A DNA stretch of 64,000 nt from assembly GCF_900111815.1 (NCBI RefSeq), contig NZ_LT630004.1, forward strand, positions 2,694,565 to 2,758,564, in the 5' to 3' direction. The translations under genes were made by a program, and so were the position numbers. Source of the stretch: Bacillus massilinigeriensis. Its GTDB lineage: Bacteria > Bacillota > Bacilli > Bacillales > Cytobacillaceae. Positions within the stretch are counted from its first letter, which is position 1. The number at the start of each line of letters is the position of its first letter. The notes beneath the pieces are model-generated. The model ran no database searches and was not told the DNA's origin. It saw nothing but the letters and a program-made list of their open reading frames with translations. Of this stretch, positions 9,652 to 18,229 are shown piece after piece.

Positions 9652-11085
9652 TTATTTTGCTAGCAGAGTCAACGCTGCTTGGAGCTGTGCGTCGTTTTCT
9701 TCCTTCTTCATTTCCTTCTTCGCTGTCTCAACTAAGAGAGATGCTGTTTTTTCATCAATCACGCCTGTGGCCTTCATCCCTTTTTTCTTCTGGAAAGCTT
9801 TCACACTCGTTTCCGTCTGTTCGCTGAAATAACCATCTTTTCGTCCGGGGGCAAAGCCAATTCCGCCAAGGATTTCCTGTGCATTCTTTACTTGCTCGCT
9901 GTTCATATCCTTTCGCAGCGGTTTCTTCACAGTGATCGGATGCGTCTTGTACAGTGAAGGCTGTTCAACTTTGACTGTCGGCTCAACGCCTTTGCGGTGA
10001 ATCCAGTTGCCGTCAGATGTCAGCCATTTGAACGTTGTCAGCTTAATATTGCTGCCATCCTTCATTGGTACGGCCTGCTGCACGGTTCCCTTGCCGAACG
10101 TACGGGTACCGATTATTGGGTAATCTCCAGCTTCTTTCATAGCCCCAGCCAATATCTCAGCTGCCGATGCGCTTCCCTTGTCGACAAGAACCCCAACAGG
10201 GTATGCTTTTTCACTCTTCAATGTCGATGTGAACCTCGTTTTTTTCCCGCTCCGTTCTTCAATTTGATAGAGTACTTCTCCTTCCGGCAGCAGCTGTTTG
10301 AGAATAGCCTCGACGCTTGAAAGCAAGCCTCCTGGATTACCCCGCACATCAATCAGCAGTGAATCAATGCCTTTCTTTTCAAGCGACTGCAACTCCTTCT
10401 TGAATTCAGCTGCTGTACTTTCGGAAAAAGAAGTAACCTGAAGATAGCCTACTTTTTCTCCGTTCGTCTTCTTCATATCAGAATAAACCGTAATCTGTGG
10501 AATCTCATCCCTTACAACATTTACGACAAGCGGGTCCTTCAAGCCTTGCCGCGCTATTTCGAGCTTTACGCTCGTCCCTTTTTCGCCGCGTATCTTCAGC
10601 GTTGCTTCGTATAAATCCATGCCTGAAATATTTTTGCCATTCACTTTTAAAATTCTGTCATCGGGTTTCAATCCAGCCTTTTCTGCAGGAGATCCTTTAA
10701 ACGGGGATACGATGACAATGTTACCATCTACCTTGCTTACCTCCGCGCCGATTCCTTCAAAAGTAGAATCCAAGGTTTCGTTGAATTGCTTGGATGTTTC
10801 TTGATTCATATAAACTGAGTAAGGATCTTTCAACGTGGACAGCATCCCTTGAATGGCTCCCTCTACCAGCTGTTCCTCGCCCACTTTTTCCACATAGCTG
10901 TTCAGAATAAGGCTGTACGCCTGTCCTACCTTGACAAGTCTTTCAGCAGCCGTCTTTGGCTCCTGCACCTGCTGCATTGCTTCCTCCGCTGGTTTTTTCC
11001 ACTCCAGTAACGCATAGGTGCCGGCGGAGCCTGCAGCAAGGGAACATGCCATCAGCATGGCTGTCACCTTTCGTCTCATGTTCAT
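9652..11085 (-). CDS. ctpB: Carboxy-terminal processing serine protease (S41)
   Basis: Membrane-anchored S41 protease. Residues 5-27 are a signal anchor, a PDZ domain spans about 113-185 (GIGAEVSKVDGN, SPAEKAGLKPDD), the protease core follows, and residues about 395-450 form a peptidoglycan-binding repeat (QVKNAQEILGGIGFAPG). The catalytic pair is S307 in GSASAAE and K332 in FGKGTVQ, nearly the spacing I recall for CtpB of B. subtilis. There CtpB cleaves SpoIVFA during sporulation. The ATG at 11079 (codon 3) is the better start because GAGGAGG abuts the first ATG. Confidence 0.93.
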   Translation of the reverse strand: MNMRRKVTAMLMACSLAAGSAGTYALLEWKKPAEEAMQQVQEPKTAAERLVKVGQAYSLILNSYVEKVGEEQLVEGAIQGMLSTLKDPYSVYMNQETSKQFNETLDSTFEGIGAEVSKVDGNIVIVSPFKGSPAEKAGLKPDDRILKVNGKNISGMDLYEATLKIRGEKGTSVKLEIARQGLKDPLVVNVVRDEIPQITVYSDMKKTNGEKVGYLQVTSFSESTAAEFKKELQSLEKKGIDSLLIDVRGNPGGLLSSVEAILKQLLPEGEVLYQIEERSGKKTRFTSTLKSEKAYPVGVLVDKGSASAAEILAGAMKEAGDYPIIGTRTFGKGTVQQAVPMKDGSNIKLTTFKWLTSDGNWIHRKGVEPTVKVEQPSLYKTHPITVKKPLRKDMNSEQVKNAQEILGGIGFAPGRKDGYFSEQTETSVKAFQKKKGMKATGVIDEKTASLLVETAKKEMKKEENDAQLQAALTLLAK

Positions 11086-11309
11086 CCTCCTCGTCCAATG
11101 TCTCCAACATTATATGAACGCGCTGTACAAGTTATGAGTTGGAAATGGGAAATAAAGTATCTGAAATGGCGCAGCATTGTCTGAGGATGCCACTGTATAC
11201 AAAGTAATGCATCAGACCTCAAAATCCTTTTCTAAGGAAAAATACATTCAGGCCGGCGATATTAAATTTCACCGAAAACCAGTTAAAAATTGTCATTTTG
11301 GTAGGTTTT
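11086..11309. other. Intergenic, no gene seen
   Basis: This stretch lies between the ctpB start and the repeat field. I see no convincing coding frame or hairpin. It should hold the ctpB promoter, but I cannot place it confidently. Confidence 0.5.
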
Positions 11310-11640
11310 TTTGTGAAAAAGGGAGGAATTTGCGCGATGTGGCGGAAGGTTTTAATTTACATTGTTTGTGTAATCGATTACACAAGAAATTAGCCTTGTT
11401 CTGAACCCTTCTGAAAAGCGCTATCTACGGTAACGGTTCGTTTATCTACGGTAAACGGCAATTTATCTACAGTAAACAGCGATTTATCTACAGTAGATCC
11501 CAACACGTATCCATTTAATCCGAAATATGTAAATGAACACACAAAGGTTAACCTTCATACTCTCATCATCCATTCCAACGAAAATATGAAAAATCACACT
11601 GAAAAGTTAAACTTCATATGAAGCAATTTTTAGTAGTTTT
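11310..11640 (+). repeat. Composite repeat, tandem copy 1 (331 bp, diverged)
   Basis: First copy of a tandem array. It contains the 20-bp palindrome at 11366-11385 and then four iterations of a 21-bp unit built on TTTATCTACGGTAAAC. It has one 21-bp iteration fewer than copies 2 and 3 and several point differences, for example AAGAAATTAG against AAGGAATTAG, so it is the older copy. It ends in a stretch with two further small palindromes, AAGGTTAACCTT and CTTCATATGAAG. Confidence 0.9.
11366..11385. promoter_or_regulatory. 20-bp palindrome fitting the cre (CcpA) consensus, copy 1
   Basis: TTGTGTAATCGATTACACAA is a perfect palindrome. Its core TGTAATCGATTACA satisfies the catabolite-responsive element consensus TGWAANCGNTNWCA and looks like a LacI/GalR-family operator. 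It recurs identically at 11697-11716 and 12050-12069, and in degenerate form at 18230-18247 and 37505-37523, always at the head of the 21-bp iterations. Whether CcpA binds it is inference. Confidence 0.6.
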
Positions 11641-11993
11641 TTTGTGAAAAAGGGAGGAATTTACGCGATGTGGCGGGAGTTTTTGATTTACATTGTTTGT
11701 GTAATCGATTACACAAGGAATTAGCCTTTGTTCTGAACCCTTCTGAAAAGCGCTATCTACGGTAACGGTTCGTTTATCTACGGTAAACGGCAATTTATCT
11801 ACAGTAAACAGCAATTTATCTACGGTAAACAGCGATTTATCTACAGTAGATCCCAAAATGTATCCATTTAATCCGAAATATGTAAATGAACACACAAAGG
11901 TTAACCTTCATACTCTCATCATCCATTCCAACGAAAATATGAAAAATCACACTGAAAAGTTAAACTTCATATGAAGCAATTTTTAGTAGTTTT
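11641..11993 (+). repeat. Composite repeat, tandem copy 2 (353 bp)
   Basis: Repeats at a period of exactly 353 bp with copy 3 and looks identical to it over the shared part. It holds the palindrome (11697-11716) and five 21-bp iterations (about 11755-11850). The minus strand is open for 93 codons with FTVDKxx heptads, because 21 bp is a multiple of three. I regard that frame as a by-product of the repeat. Confidence 0.92.
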
Positions 11994-12264
11994 TTTGTGA
12001 AAAAGGGAGGAATTTACGCGATGTGGCGGGAGTTTTTGATTTACATTGTTTGTGTAATCGATTACACAAGGAATTAGCCTTTGTTCTGAACCCTTCTGAA
12101 AAGCGCTATCTACGGTAACGGTTCGTTTATCTACGGTAAACGGCAATTTATCTACAGTAAACAGCAATTTATCTACGGTAAACAGCGATTTATCTACAGT
12201 AGATCCCAAAATGTATCCATTTAATCCGAAATATGTAAATGAACACACAAAGGTTAACCTTCAT
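11994..12264 (+). repeat. Composite repeat, tandem copy 3 (3' end shortened)
   Basis: Matches copy 2 base for base as far as I can follow, up to CCTTCAT at 12264. It then jumps to AGAAGCAAT, which in the other copies lies about 80 bp further on behind a second CTTCAT. Deletion by recombination between the two CTTCAT sites explains the end. Confidence 0.9.
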
Positions 12265-12303
12265 TAGAAGCAATCAACAGTTTTAAAAAGACAAAAAAAA
12301 CAA

Positions 12304-12338
12304 AAAGACAAACCCGATATAGCATCAAGTTTGTCTTT
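12304..12338 (-). terminator. Terminator behind the M23 endopeptidase gene
   Basis: AAAGACAAAC and its complement are separated by a 15-nt loop; on the minus strand the stem runs into TTTTTG. It lies about 10 bp behind the stop codon. Confidence 0.8.
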
Positions 12339-12347
12339 ATTAATCTA

Positions 12348-13634
12348 TTAAAAGTATCCGCGCGGGTCAACTGCATTGGATTTTGACTGGTTCCAGTCGC
12401 CGACATGGAGTTCAAAGTGCAAATGCTGACCAAAAGACTGGCCTGTGTTGCCCATGAGACCGATTTGCTGGCCGCGTGATACGCTGCCGCCGCTTACAAA
12501 GCGTGCGCTCAGATGTGCATAAACAGTTGTATAGCGCTTGCCATTAATAGAGTGGGCAAGGAAAATAACGTTTCCGTAGCTGGAAGAATAGTAGGAACGA
12601 ATGACAACACCGTCTGCCGCTGCAACAATCGGTACATTGGCTCCCCTGTTCGCAATATCAATACCGGCATGGAAAGATCCCCAGCGCGGTCCTAGACCAG
12701 AGGTTACCCTTCCAGTTGTCGGAAATTGAAGCATTCCGCCTGAAGCTGCTGGCATTTGACCGCCTCCGCCGCCAGAAGGTGCTGATGCTGCGGACGAACT
12801 GCCTCCGCCACCATTAGAAGAGCTTTGCTTCGGTTGAGAAGCTGCTGCTTGGCGATTTTGTTCATTCTGGATTGCCTGTGCGAATGCTGCTTCCTGAGAT
12901 GCTGCAAGCTGCGCTTCCTCTTCAAGGCTCAAAGTTTCTGCATGCATATGCTCTTCTTCTTCCTTGAGTTCGCCCATCAAACTGCTCTTCTGTTCAATTT
13001 CCGCTTTTAGCTTAACAGAAAGAGCTTCCAGTTCTTCTTTCATCTTCTTTGTTTCTTCAAGCTTCTGCTTTACAGCGTTTTGCTTATCTTCTAATTCTTT
13101 TTTATCTTTTTTATGTTCTTCAAGAATATCTTGGTCGGCTTCCACGATAGTTGCCACCGCACTCATTCTTTCAACAAAGTCTCCAAAGCTTTGAGCGCCA
13201 AGGATGACGTCTAGATAATCAACGGTCCCGCCGTTTTCTTGGTAGGAACGAGCCCTTTCTTTCAACATCTCATTACGCTTTTCAATTCTTTCTATCAGAA
13301 CTTTGATTTCTGCCTCGAGCTTCTTAATTTCAGCTTCAATCTTTTTGATCTGCTCATTTTTTTTGTGGATTTTTACAGTTGCATCTTCCACTGCTAGGTC
13401 CGCTTTCTTGATTTGATCTTGAAGACCCTTTTGCTGTGACTGAAGTTCGCCGATTTTCGTTTTCTTTTCCTTGATAGCAGAGTCTAGCTTCGCCCTTTCC
13501 TGGTGGGCGCGGGACTGCTTTTCCTTCAGTTCGCTAATTGATTCTGCCTTCGCCTGGTTCAGACCAATTGGGCTCGCCAAAGTACCAAGGCTTAAAGTAC
13601 TAACCATTGCTAGTGAGAGAATTTGTTTTTTCAC
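12348..13634 (-). CDS. EnvC/CwlO-like coiled-coil M23 peptidoglycan endopeptidase
   Basis: Secreted 428-residue protein. It has a signal peptide (cleavage probably after AKA, residue 30), a long coiled coil at about 32-265, a Gly/Ser/Ala-rich linker at about 270-300 and a C-terminal M23 domain. Zinc and catalytic motifs are HAGID (322-326) and HLHFELH (404-410), so the peptidase looks active rather than being a degenerate activator like EnvC. It lies about 100 bp behind ftsX on the same strand. FtsEX is known to control coiled-coil hydrolases (EnvC, PcsB, CwlO, RipC), so this is the likely client. The start is a GTG at 13634 behind GAGAGGGG. Confidence 0.9.
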   Translation of the reverse strand: MKKQILSLAMVSTLSLGTLASPIGLNQAKAESISELKEKQSRAHQERAKLDSAIKEKKTKIGELQSQQKGLQDQIKKADLAVEDATVKIHKKNEQIKKIEAEIKKLEAEIKVLIERIEKRNEMLKERARSYQENGGTVDYLDVILGAQSFGDFVERMSAVATIVEADQDILEEHKKDKKELEDKQNAVKQKLEETKKMKEELEALSVKLKAEIEQKSSLMGELKEEEEHMHAETLSLEEEAQLAASQEAAFAQAIQNEQNRQAAASQPKQSSSNGGGGSSSAASAPSGGGGGQMPAASGGMLQFPTTGRVTSGLGPRWGSFHAGIDIANRGANVPIVAAADGVVIRSYYSSSYGNVIFLAHSINGKRYTTVYAHLSARFVSGGSVSRGQQIGLMGNTGQSFGQHLHFELHVGDWNQSKSNAVDPRGYF

Positions 13635-13738
13635 TAGAGTTTACCCCTCTCAAACTTTTATAGTTTCGTAGCTTTTCTTCTTAGATTTTCGCGCAATGCC
13701 CGGGAAAAAACCGGCGCTGTTGCCGGCTCCCTCCTCTA

Positions 13739-14635
13739 TTACACTTTAAGGAATTTACGGACGGACATGAGACTTCCCCAGATTCCGATTGCTGCTCCCA
13801 TGATCAGCAAAACAGCTGAAAGCTGGTAGACGAATGGATTGAATTCTATTAATTTAATAAAATGCTCTCTAATTAGCTTGGCCTGGATGAAATCGAATAA
13901 ATAGTAGTAGGCACTTGAAACAACGGCAATCGGAATGATTGCTCCGAGAATCCCCAGCCAGAGACCTTCAAGGAAGAACGGCCATCTGATGAAGGAATTG
14001 GTTGCGCCAACAAGTCTCATAATTTCAATTTCCCGGCGTCTTGCCACAATCGTAATCTTGATGGTATTAGAGATTAGGAACATTGCCGTGAACAATAGTC
14101 CAATGATGAGGACAAGCCCGACGTTCCTGCTTATTTTCAGCACATTGAAAAGCTTTTCCACCTTGCCTTGTCCGTATTTCGCTGACGAGACATAGTCCAT
14201 TTTTTCGATCTGCTTCGCAATTTTCATTGTATCTGTTGGATCTTTCGTCTTTACGACGAATACATCATTCAGCGGATTATCCTGCTCAAACAGCTTGAAA
14301 GATTCTCCCCTGTCACCAAGGCTTTTAATCAGGTTGTCCAATTCTTTTTCCTTCGGTGAATAAGTAATGCTCTTGATGCCGCCAAGCTGGCCTATCTTTT
14401 CTTCAAGGTAATCCTTATCCTTCTCGTTTGCTGCCACATCGATATGTACGCGGATTTCTACGTCCTCTTCTATCGTTGTTGCCATTCTATTGAGATTCAT
14501 CATAATGACGAAAAACACACCAACAAGCAGCAGTGTGACCGTTACTGCGCTGACGGAGGCGAATGTCATCCAACCGTTACGCGTAAGGCTCTTGAAGCTT
14601 TCTCTTATGTGGCGGCGAAAGGTTCTAGCTTTCAT
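13739..14635 (-). CDS. ftsX: Cell division ABC transporter permease FtsX
   Basis: Four-TM membrane half of FtsEX. It has TM1 at about residues 22-45, an extracellular loop of roughly 130 residues that would contact the hydrolase, and three further TMs in the C-terminal half with the MacB/FtsX-type ARRREIEIMRLVGAT segment. I start it at 14635 (MKARTFRRHI) rather than at an upstream in-frame ATG, because this is the family start; it overlaps the ftsE stop by 11 bp. Translation is thus coupled to ftsE. Confidence 0.95.
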   Translation of the reverse strand: MKARTFRRHIRESFKSLTRNGWMTFASVSAVTVTLLLVGVFFVIMMNLNRMATTIEEDVEIRVHIDVAANEKDKDYLEEKIGQLGGIKSITYSPKEKELDNLIKSLGDRGESFKLFEQDNPLNDVFVVKTKDPTDTMKIAKQIEKMDYVSSAKYGQGKVEKLFNVLKISRNVGLVLIIGLLFTAMFLISNTIKITIVARRREIEIMRLVGATNSFIRWPFFLEGLWLGILGAIIPIAVVSSAYYYLFDFIQAKLIREHFIKLIEFNPFVYQLSAVLLIMGAAIGIWGSLMSVRKFLKV

Positions 14636-15317
14636 ATCCGTAATCACCCTTCGCTTCATCGCGGACGATCCTGCCGCCTTCAATCGCGATTACTCGATGT
14701 TTGATTGTGTTTACTATTTCTTTGTTGTGGGTAGCCATGACAATAGTGGTGCCTCGTAGATTAATCTCATCGAAAATATTCATAATTTCCCATGAAGTAT
14801 CTGGATCGAGGTTCCCTGTAGGCTCGTCTGCAATAACAACCTTCGGGGAATTGACGATGGACCTGGCAATAGACACCCGTTGCTGCTCCCCGCCGGATAG
14901 CTCCGTTGGAAGCATTCTTGCCTTATGCTTTAATCCGACAAGATCAAGGGTTTCCATGACCCGCCTTTTAATATTGGCAGGCTGTTCTTCAATGACCTCC
15001 ATCGCAAACGCTACATTCTCATAAACACTGAGCGTCTGCAGCAGTTTGAAATCCTGGAAGACGACGCCGATATTTCGACGGAGGAGAGGCACTTTGTTAT
15101 GTCTCAGTTTAGAAAGGTTGATTCCATTAACACTGATGGTTCCATGCGTGGGCCGGATTTCCCGGTACATCATCTTGATGAATGTCGATTTTCCCGCGCC
15201 GCTCGGACCTACAACATATACAAATTCGCCTTGTTCTATGTTTATATTAATCCTGCTAAGGGCTGTTACACCGTTAGAGTAAGTCTTGCTCACATCCTGC
15301 ATTTCTATCATTATCAA
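14625..15317 (-). CDS. ftsE: Cell division ABC transporter ATPase FtsE
   Basis: Cytoplasmic ATPase of FtsEX, 230 residues. Walker A is GPSGAGKST, the Q-loop lies in VFQDFKLL, the signature is LSGGEQQR, Walker B is VVIADEPTGNLD and the H-loop is in MATHNKE. ATP hydrolysis is transmitted through FtsX to a peptidoglycan hydrolase outside. The ribosome site AAGGTGA lies before the start. Two in-frame ATGs two codons apart (15317, 15311) are both possible. Confidence 0.97.
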   Translation of the reverse strand: MIMIEMQDVSKTYSNGVTALSRININIEQGEFVYVVGPSGAGKSTFIKMMYREIRPTHGTISVNGINLSKLRHNKVPLLRRNIGVVFQDFKLLQTLSVYENVAFAMEVIEEQPANIKRRVMETLDLVGLKHKARMLPTELSGGEQQRVSIARSIVNSPKVVIADEPTGNLDPDTSWEIMNIFDEINLRGTTIVMATHNKEIVNTIKHRVIAIEGGRIVRDEAKGDYGYES

Positions 15318-15777
15318 ATCACCTTAGCTTTATGTTAATTCCCTTGGCTATCATTCGACATTTTTTGTAACAAACCCATTATAACATCCTACTCTTTCAA
15401 TAAAAGCCTTTTAATATTACAGTTTCTTTTCAAAGGAAAAGATATTATCCACCTTATTACAAAAGGAGTAATTGCTGTTATCTTTGTAATGAAGGGGTTT
15501 TTCTAAAAAACTACTGCAAGTATTGATATGACAGGATTCGCAAAGCAAGTCGCAACTACACGAATGTTCTGGTATATTTCATTTGTGTTACAATTATTTT
15601 CATTAAATTTAGGAAAAAAAAGCAACATTCATAAAAAACTGTTGCTTTTCGCAAAGCCACTGAGAAATTCTGCTGTCCTTTCCCTGCAAAAACCCTGTCA
15701 AGCCTCGTCATCAGGCGCAATGCTTTCCGCTAGATGTACACGTGAGCCTTGTCATCGTAATAGCTGCAGCAAAAAAA
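15318..15777. other. Intergenic region upstream of ftsE
   Basis: About 460 bp without a credible gene. A hairpin at about 15615-15649 (AAAAGCAAC, loop, GTTGCTTTT) with T runs on both sides could terminate in either direction. The ftsEX promoter must lie here, but I cannot assign boxes with confidence. Confidence 0.5.
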
Positions 15778-15823
15778 TAAAAAGCCATTCTTCCATCTGG
15801 ATAGATGGAAGAATGGCTTTTTT
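15778..15823 (-). terminator. Terminator behind cccB
   Basis: AAAAGCCATTCTTCCATC and its complement form an 18-bp perfect stem with a 6-nt loop, flanked by A and T tracts. It lies 14 bp behind the cytochrome c gene. Confidence 0.95.
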
Positions 15824-15836
15824 CAATGGAGCAAGC

Positions 15837-16145
15837 TTATTTCTTTTCGCTCAGCCATTTTGCAACAGTTGATGCGTCTTCACCTTCTAGTTGTTTTGCT
15901 GGCATACTGCCTTTACCTTCTTTGATGATTTTTTCAATCTCGTCTTGAGAAAGCTTTGCACCAACTTTGTCCAACGCAGGACCTGCTCCTCCTTCAAGAT
16001 TCCCGCCGTGGCAGCTAGAGCATTTTTGGTTGAATAATTTTTCCGGATCGCCAGCGCTCTTAGAGTCTCCCGCTTCGTCGCTTCCGCCGCATGCAGCAAG
16101 TGCAAGCGTTGTTCCCATCAAAATTGCAGCCAACTTTTTCTTCAT
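15837..16145 (-). CDS. cccB: Lipoprotein cytochrome c-551
   Basis: Small membrane-tethered c-type cytochrome for electron transfer outside the membrane. The start at 16145 (MKKKLAAILMG) follows AAAGGGGGAG. The lipobox is LAAC, so Cys becomes the lipidated N terminus. A Glu/Asp/Ser/Gly-rich tether precedes the haem site CSSCH, and the axial methionine is in GSMPAKQL. It matches the CccB layout and its position next to ftsEX in B. subtilis. Confidence 0.93.
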   Translation of the reverse strand: MKKKLAAILMGTTLALAACGGSDEAGDSKSAGDPEKLFNQKCSSCHGGNLEGGAGPALDKVGAKLSQDEIEKIIKEGKGSMPAKQLEGEDASTVAKWLSEKK

Positions 16146-16194
16146 TCGTAACTCCCCCTTTAAATAATACATACATATTCATTCTATACCATCT

Positions 16195-17058
16195 CTACGC
16201 ATTTTTAAAACCTTCACCTACCACTTCAGATGCATCGGTAACAATGACAAATGCTGTAGTGTCTATTTCCTTCACTACTGTCTTTAATTTCGTGAACTCG
16301 GTTTGATCGACAACACACATGACGACAGGCCGTTCAGTATCGGTGTACCCTCCATAAGCCGAGAGTCTAGTAACTCCACGATTGATTTCCCGATAAATCG
16401 CTTCTCTAACTTCTTCCTGTTTTAACGTAATAATCAGCGCCATTTTCTCCCTGCCGAAACCTACCTGTACAAGGTCGATTGTTTTACTTGTGACATAGAG
16501 GCCGATCAACGCGTATAAGCCCCTCTCCACATCAAAAATAATCGCAGCGGAAAGAACGATCATTCCATCAATCATCGCGACGCATTTTCCAAGGGACACC
16601 CCAGTGTATTTATGGACAATCTGAGCGGCAAGATCGGTTCCCCCCGTAGAAGCCTCCCCGCGAAATACAAGGCCAAGGCCAAGCCCCACACCAACTCCGC
16701 CAAAAAGAGACCCGAGAAGCGGGTCAAGCGTCCAAGGCTCCATATCGTTTGTTAAAAAAACGACAAACGGCAGAAACACAGTTCCAATGAGTGTCTTCAT
16801 TCCATAGCGCCCGCCTAGAAGCAGCACTCCTGCCGTGAAGAGCGGTATATTAAAAGCCCATTGAACATACGCCGGCTCCCAGCCAAACATGGCGTCAAGA
16901 ATCGTACTAATACCGCTGATGCCTCCTGAAGCCACTCTGTTTGGTAAAAGGAACTGATTGAATGTAATCGCCACAATTGCAGAGCCTGCCAAAATATAAA
17001 TATAATCCAATGCCTTTTCGATGATCGGATAAGTTTTCTTGTTCCGGTTTTTCTCCAC
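16195..17058 (-). CDS. yvjA: YitT-family membrane protein, YvjA-like
   Basis: A 287-residue protein with five to six TM helices followed by a cytoplasmic DUF2179 domain (about 205-285, LITLKQEEVREAIYREI, VVMCVVDQTEFTKLKTVVKEID). The molecular function of the family is unknown. The start is GTG behind AAAAGGGGAA. Position next to cccB and ftsEX matches B. subtilis yvjA. Confidence 0.88.
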   Translation of the reverse strand: MEKNRNKKTYPIIEKALDYIYILAGSAIVAITFNQFLLPNRVASGGISGISTILDAMFGWEPAYVQWAFNIPLFTAGVLLLGGRYGMKTLIGTVFLPFVVFLTNDMEPWTLDPLLGSLFGGVGVGLGLGLVFRGEASTGGTDLAAQIVHKYTGVSLGKCVAMIDGMIVLSAAIIFDVERGLYALIGLYVTSKTIDLVQVGFGREKMALIITLKQEEVREAIYREINRGVTRLSAYGGYTDTERPVVMCVVDQTEFTKLKTVVKEIDTTAFVIVTDASEVVGEGFKNA

Positions 17059-17428
17059 AGTTTTTTCCCCTTTTTATTTAGTAGAAAGTAATCTGCGGTA
17101 TGATGTTGACCCCTTTTTTCCGCCGATTCCGACAGTGAGTATAGCATGCCCATTCCTTCCTGTAAATGTCATAGTAATCCCATTTTTTCCTGCACGCCTC
17201 GAAGCCGTTTTACTTTTTATGAATTTTTTTGAAAAGGGAAAATATACCCATGCCCCTATGTGTAATTTATGTTATTCTTCGCATATAGGGGTGCGGAAAC
17301 GATTCGCAGATTGAGGGGCCACACTGGTAAATATTGGGCAAATCAGTTGAACCTATCATTTTGATAGGTTTTTATTTTATTATAATGATAGGAATGTTTA
17401 AAACTTTTAGATAAAGAAGGGATATGAA
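17059..17428. other. Intergenic region between yvjA and a Tn3 remnant
   Basis: Contains the divergent upstream region of yvjA and a plus-strand hairpin at 17349-17373. A GGGGTGCGGAAACG run at about 17287-17300 could be a relic of a Tn3-type terminal repeat, which often starts GGGG, but I see no matching right end. Confidence 0.35.
17349..17373 (+). terminator. Hairpin with T-tract upstream of the Tn3 remnant
   Basis: AACCTATCA, two-base loop, TGATAGGTT, then TTTATTTT on the plus strand. No gene ends before it on that strand. It may be a relic of the element or block entry into the transposase frame. Confidence 0.6.
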
Positions 17429-18200
17429 TTGCCAAGTATTCAGGATACCATTTACCCCCGGTTTAAAAGTAATCTGACAGAGAAGGACTTGGAAGAAGTA
17501 TATACCCCAAAAATAAATGAAATAGAATGGGCAGAGATTAAATCTAAAGGTACCATTCAGCAATTGGCGTTACTAATTTTAATTAAAACCGTACAGAAGC
17601 TTGGTTTTTTTATGCGTATTGTCGATGTTCCGGAAGTGATTGTCATACATATAGCGAAAAAGGCACACTTGCCTTTGCCTACTGAAGAAGAATGGAAAAC
17701 ATATAGTGGAACGAGAACTGCCAAACGGCACTTCCGTTTTGTTAGGGATTATCTTCAGCTTCAGCCATTTGATTATGAGGCACACCAAATTGTAACCGAT
17801 ACAATGAATAAACTTGCATTTAGCAAAGATGATCCTGCCGACTTAGTTAATGCTGCGATTGAAGAATTAATACGACTACGATATGAATTACCCGTCTTTA
17901 ATACCTTAAAAGATGCAGCCAATGACGTTCGAAATAAATCCTATCGTACCATCTATCATCAGATTGACCATGCACTAAATGAAGAGCAAAAAAAAGAACA
18001 TAGACCAACTTTTTCAAATACCTGATGGCGCTACCTTCAGTTCTTGGAATGAACTAAAGGAAGATGCAAAAAGAGCAACTTTGTCACATCTAAACGATTT
18101 AATTGTACGTAGGAATTGGTTAATAAATCTACTGATATATTTTTCGAAAAAAAGCTTCGATTTCATTCAAAATGACAAAAATGCAGATTTCAAACCTTAA
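17429..18200 (+). pseudogene. tnpA: Tn3-family transposase, N-terminal remnant, frameshifted and truncated
   Basis: Frame 1 (17429-18025, TTG start behind AAGAAGGG) reads like the N-terminal DUF4158 domain of Tn3-family transposases: SGTRTAKRHFRFVRDYLQ, the AFSKDDPADLVNAAIEEL segment, LPVFNTLKDAANDVRN. At the A-run near 17988-17995 one extra A shifts the frame. The continuation KKNIDQLFQIPDGATFSSWNELKEDAKRATLSHL runs in the next frame to a stop at 18200. Only about 255 of roughly 970-1000 codons remain and the catalytic DDE part is missing, so it cannot transpose. No resolvase or passenger genes are seen. Confidence 0.85.
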
Positions 18201-18229
18201 AAAGATGTAATGCGGCGCTATAGTTCGTT

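Noticed and set aside
11400-11850. Possible CRISPR array
   Set aside because: The period is 21 bp with almost no variable spacer; no cas genes are present.
11614-12248. Two identical 93-codon minus-strand frames with FTVDK repeats
   Set aside because: They arise because the 21-bp repeat is a multiple of three. They lack a ribosome site, and the other repeat loci have 22-bp spacings and no such frame.
15528-15872. Plus-strand frame of 114 codons upstream of cccB
   Set aside because: It spans the perfect cccB terminator hairpin and runs into the cytochrome gene on the other strand; composition is not protein-like.
17287-17300. GGGG-starting sequence as a Tn3 terminal inverted repeat
   Set aside because: No matching right end or target duplication found, so it stays only a possibility.
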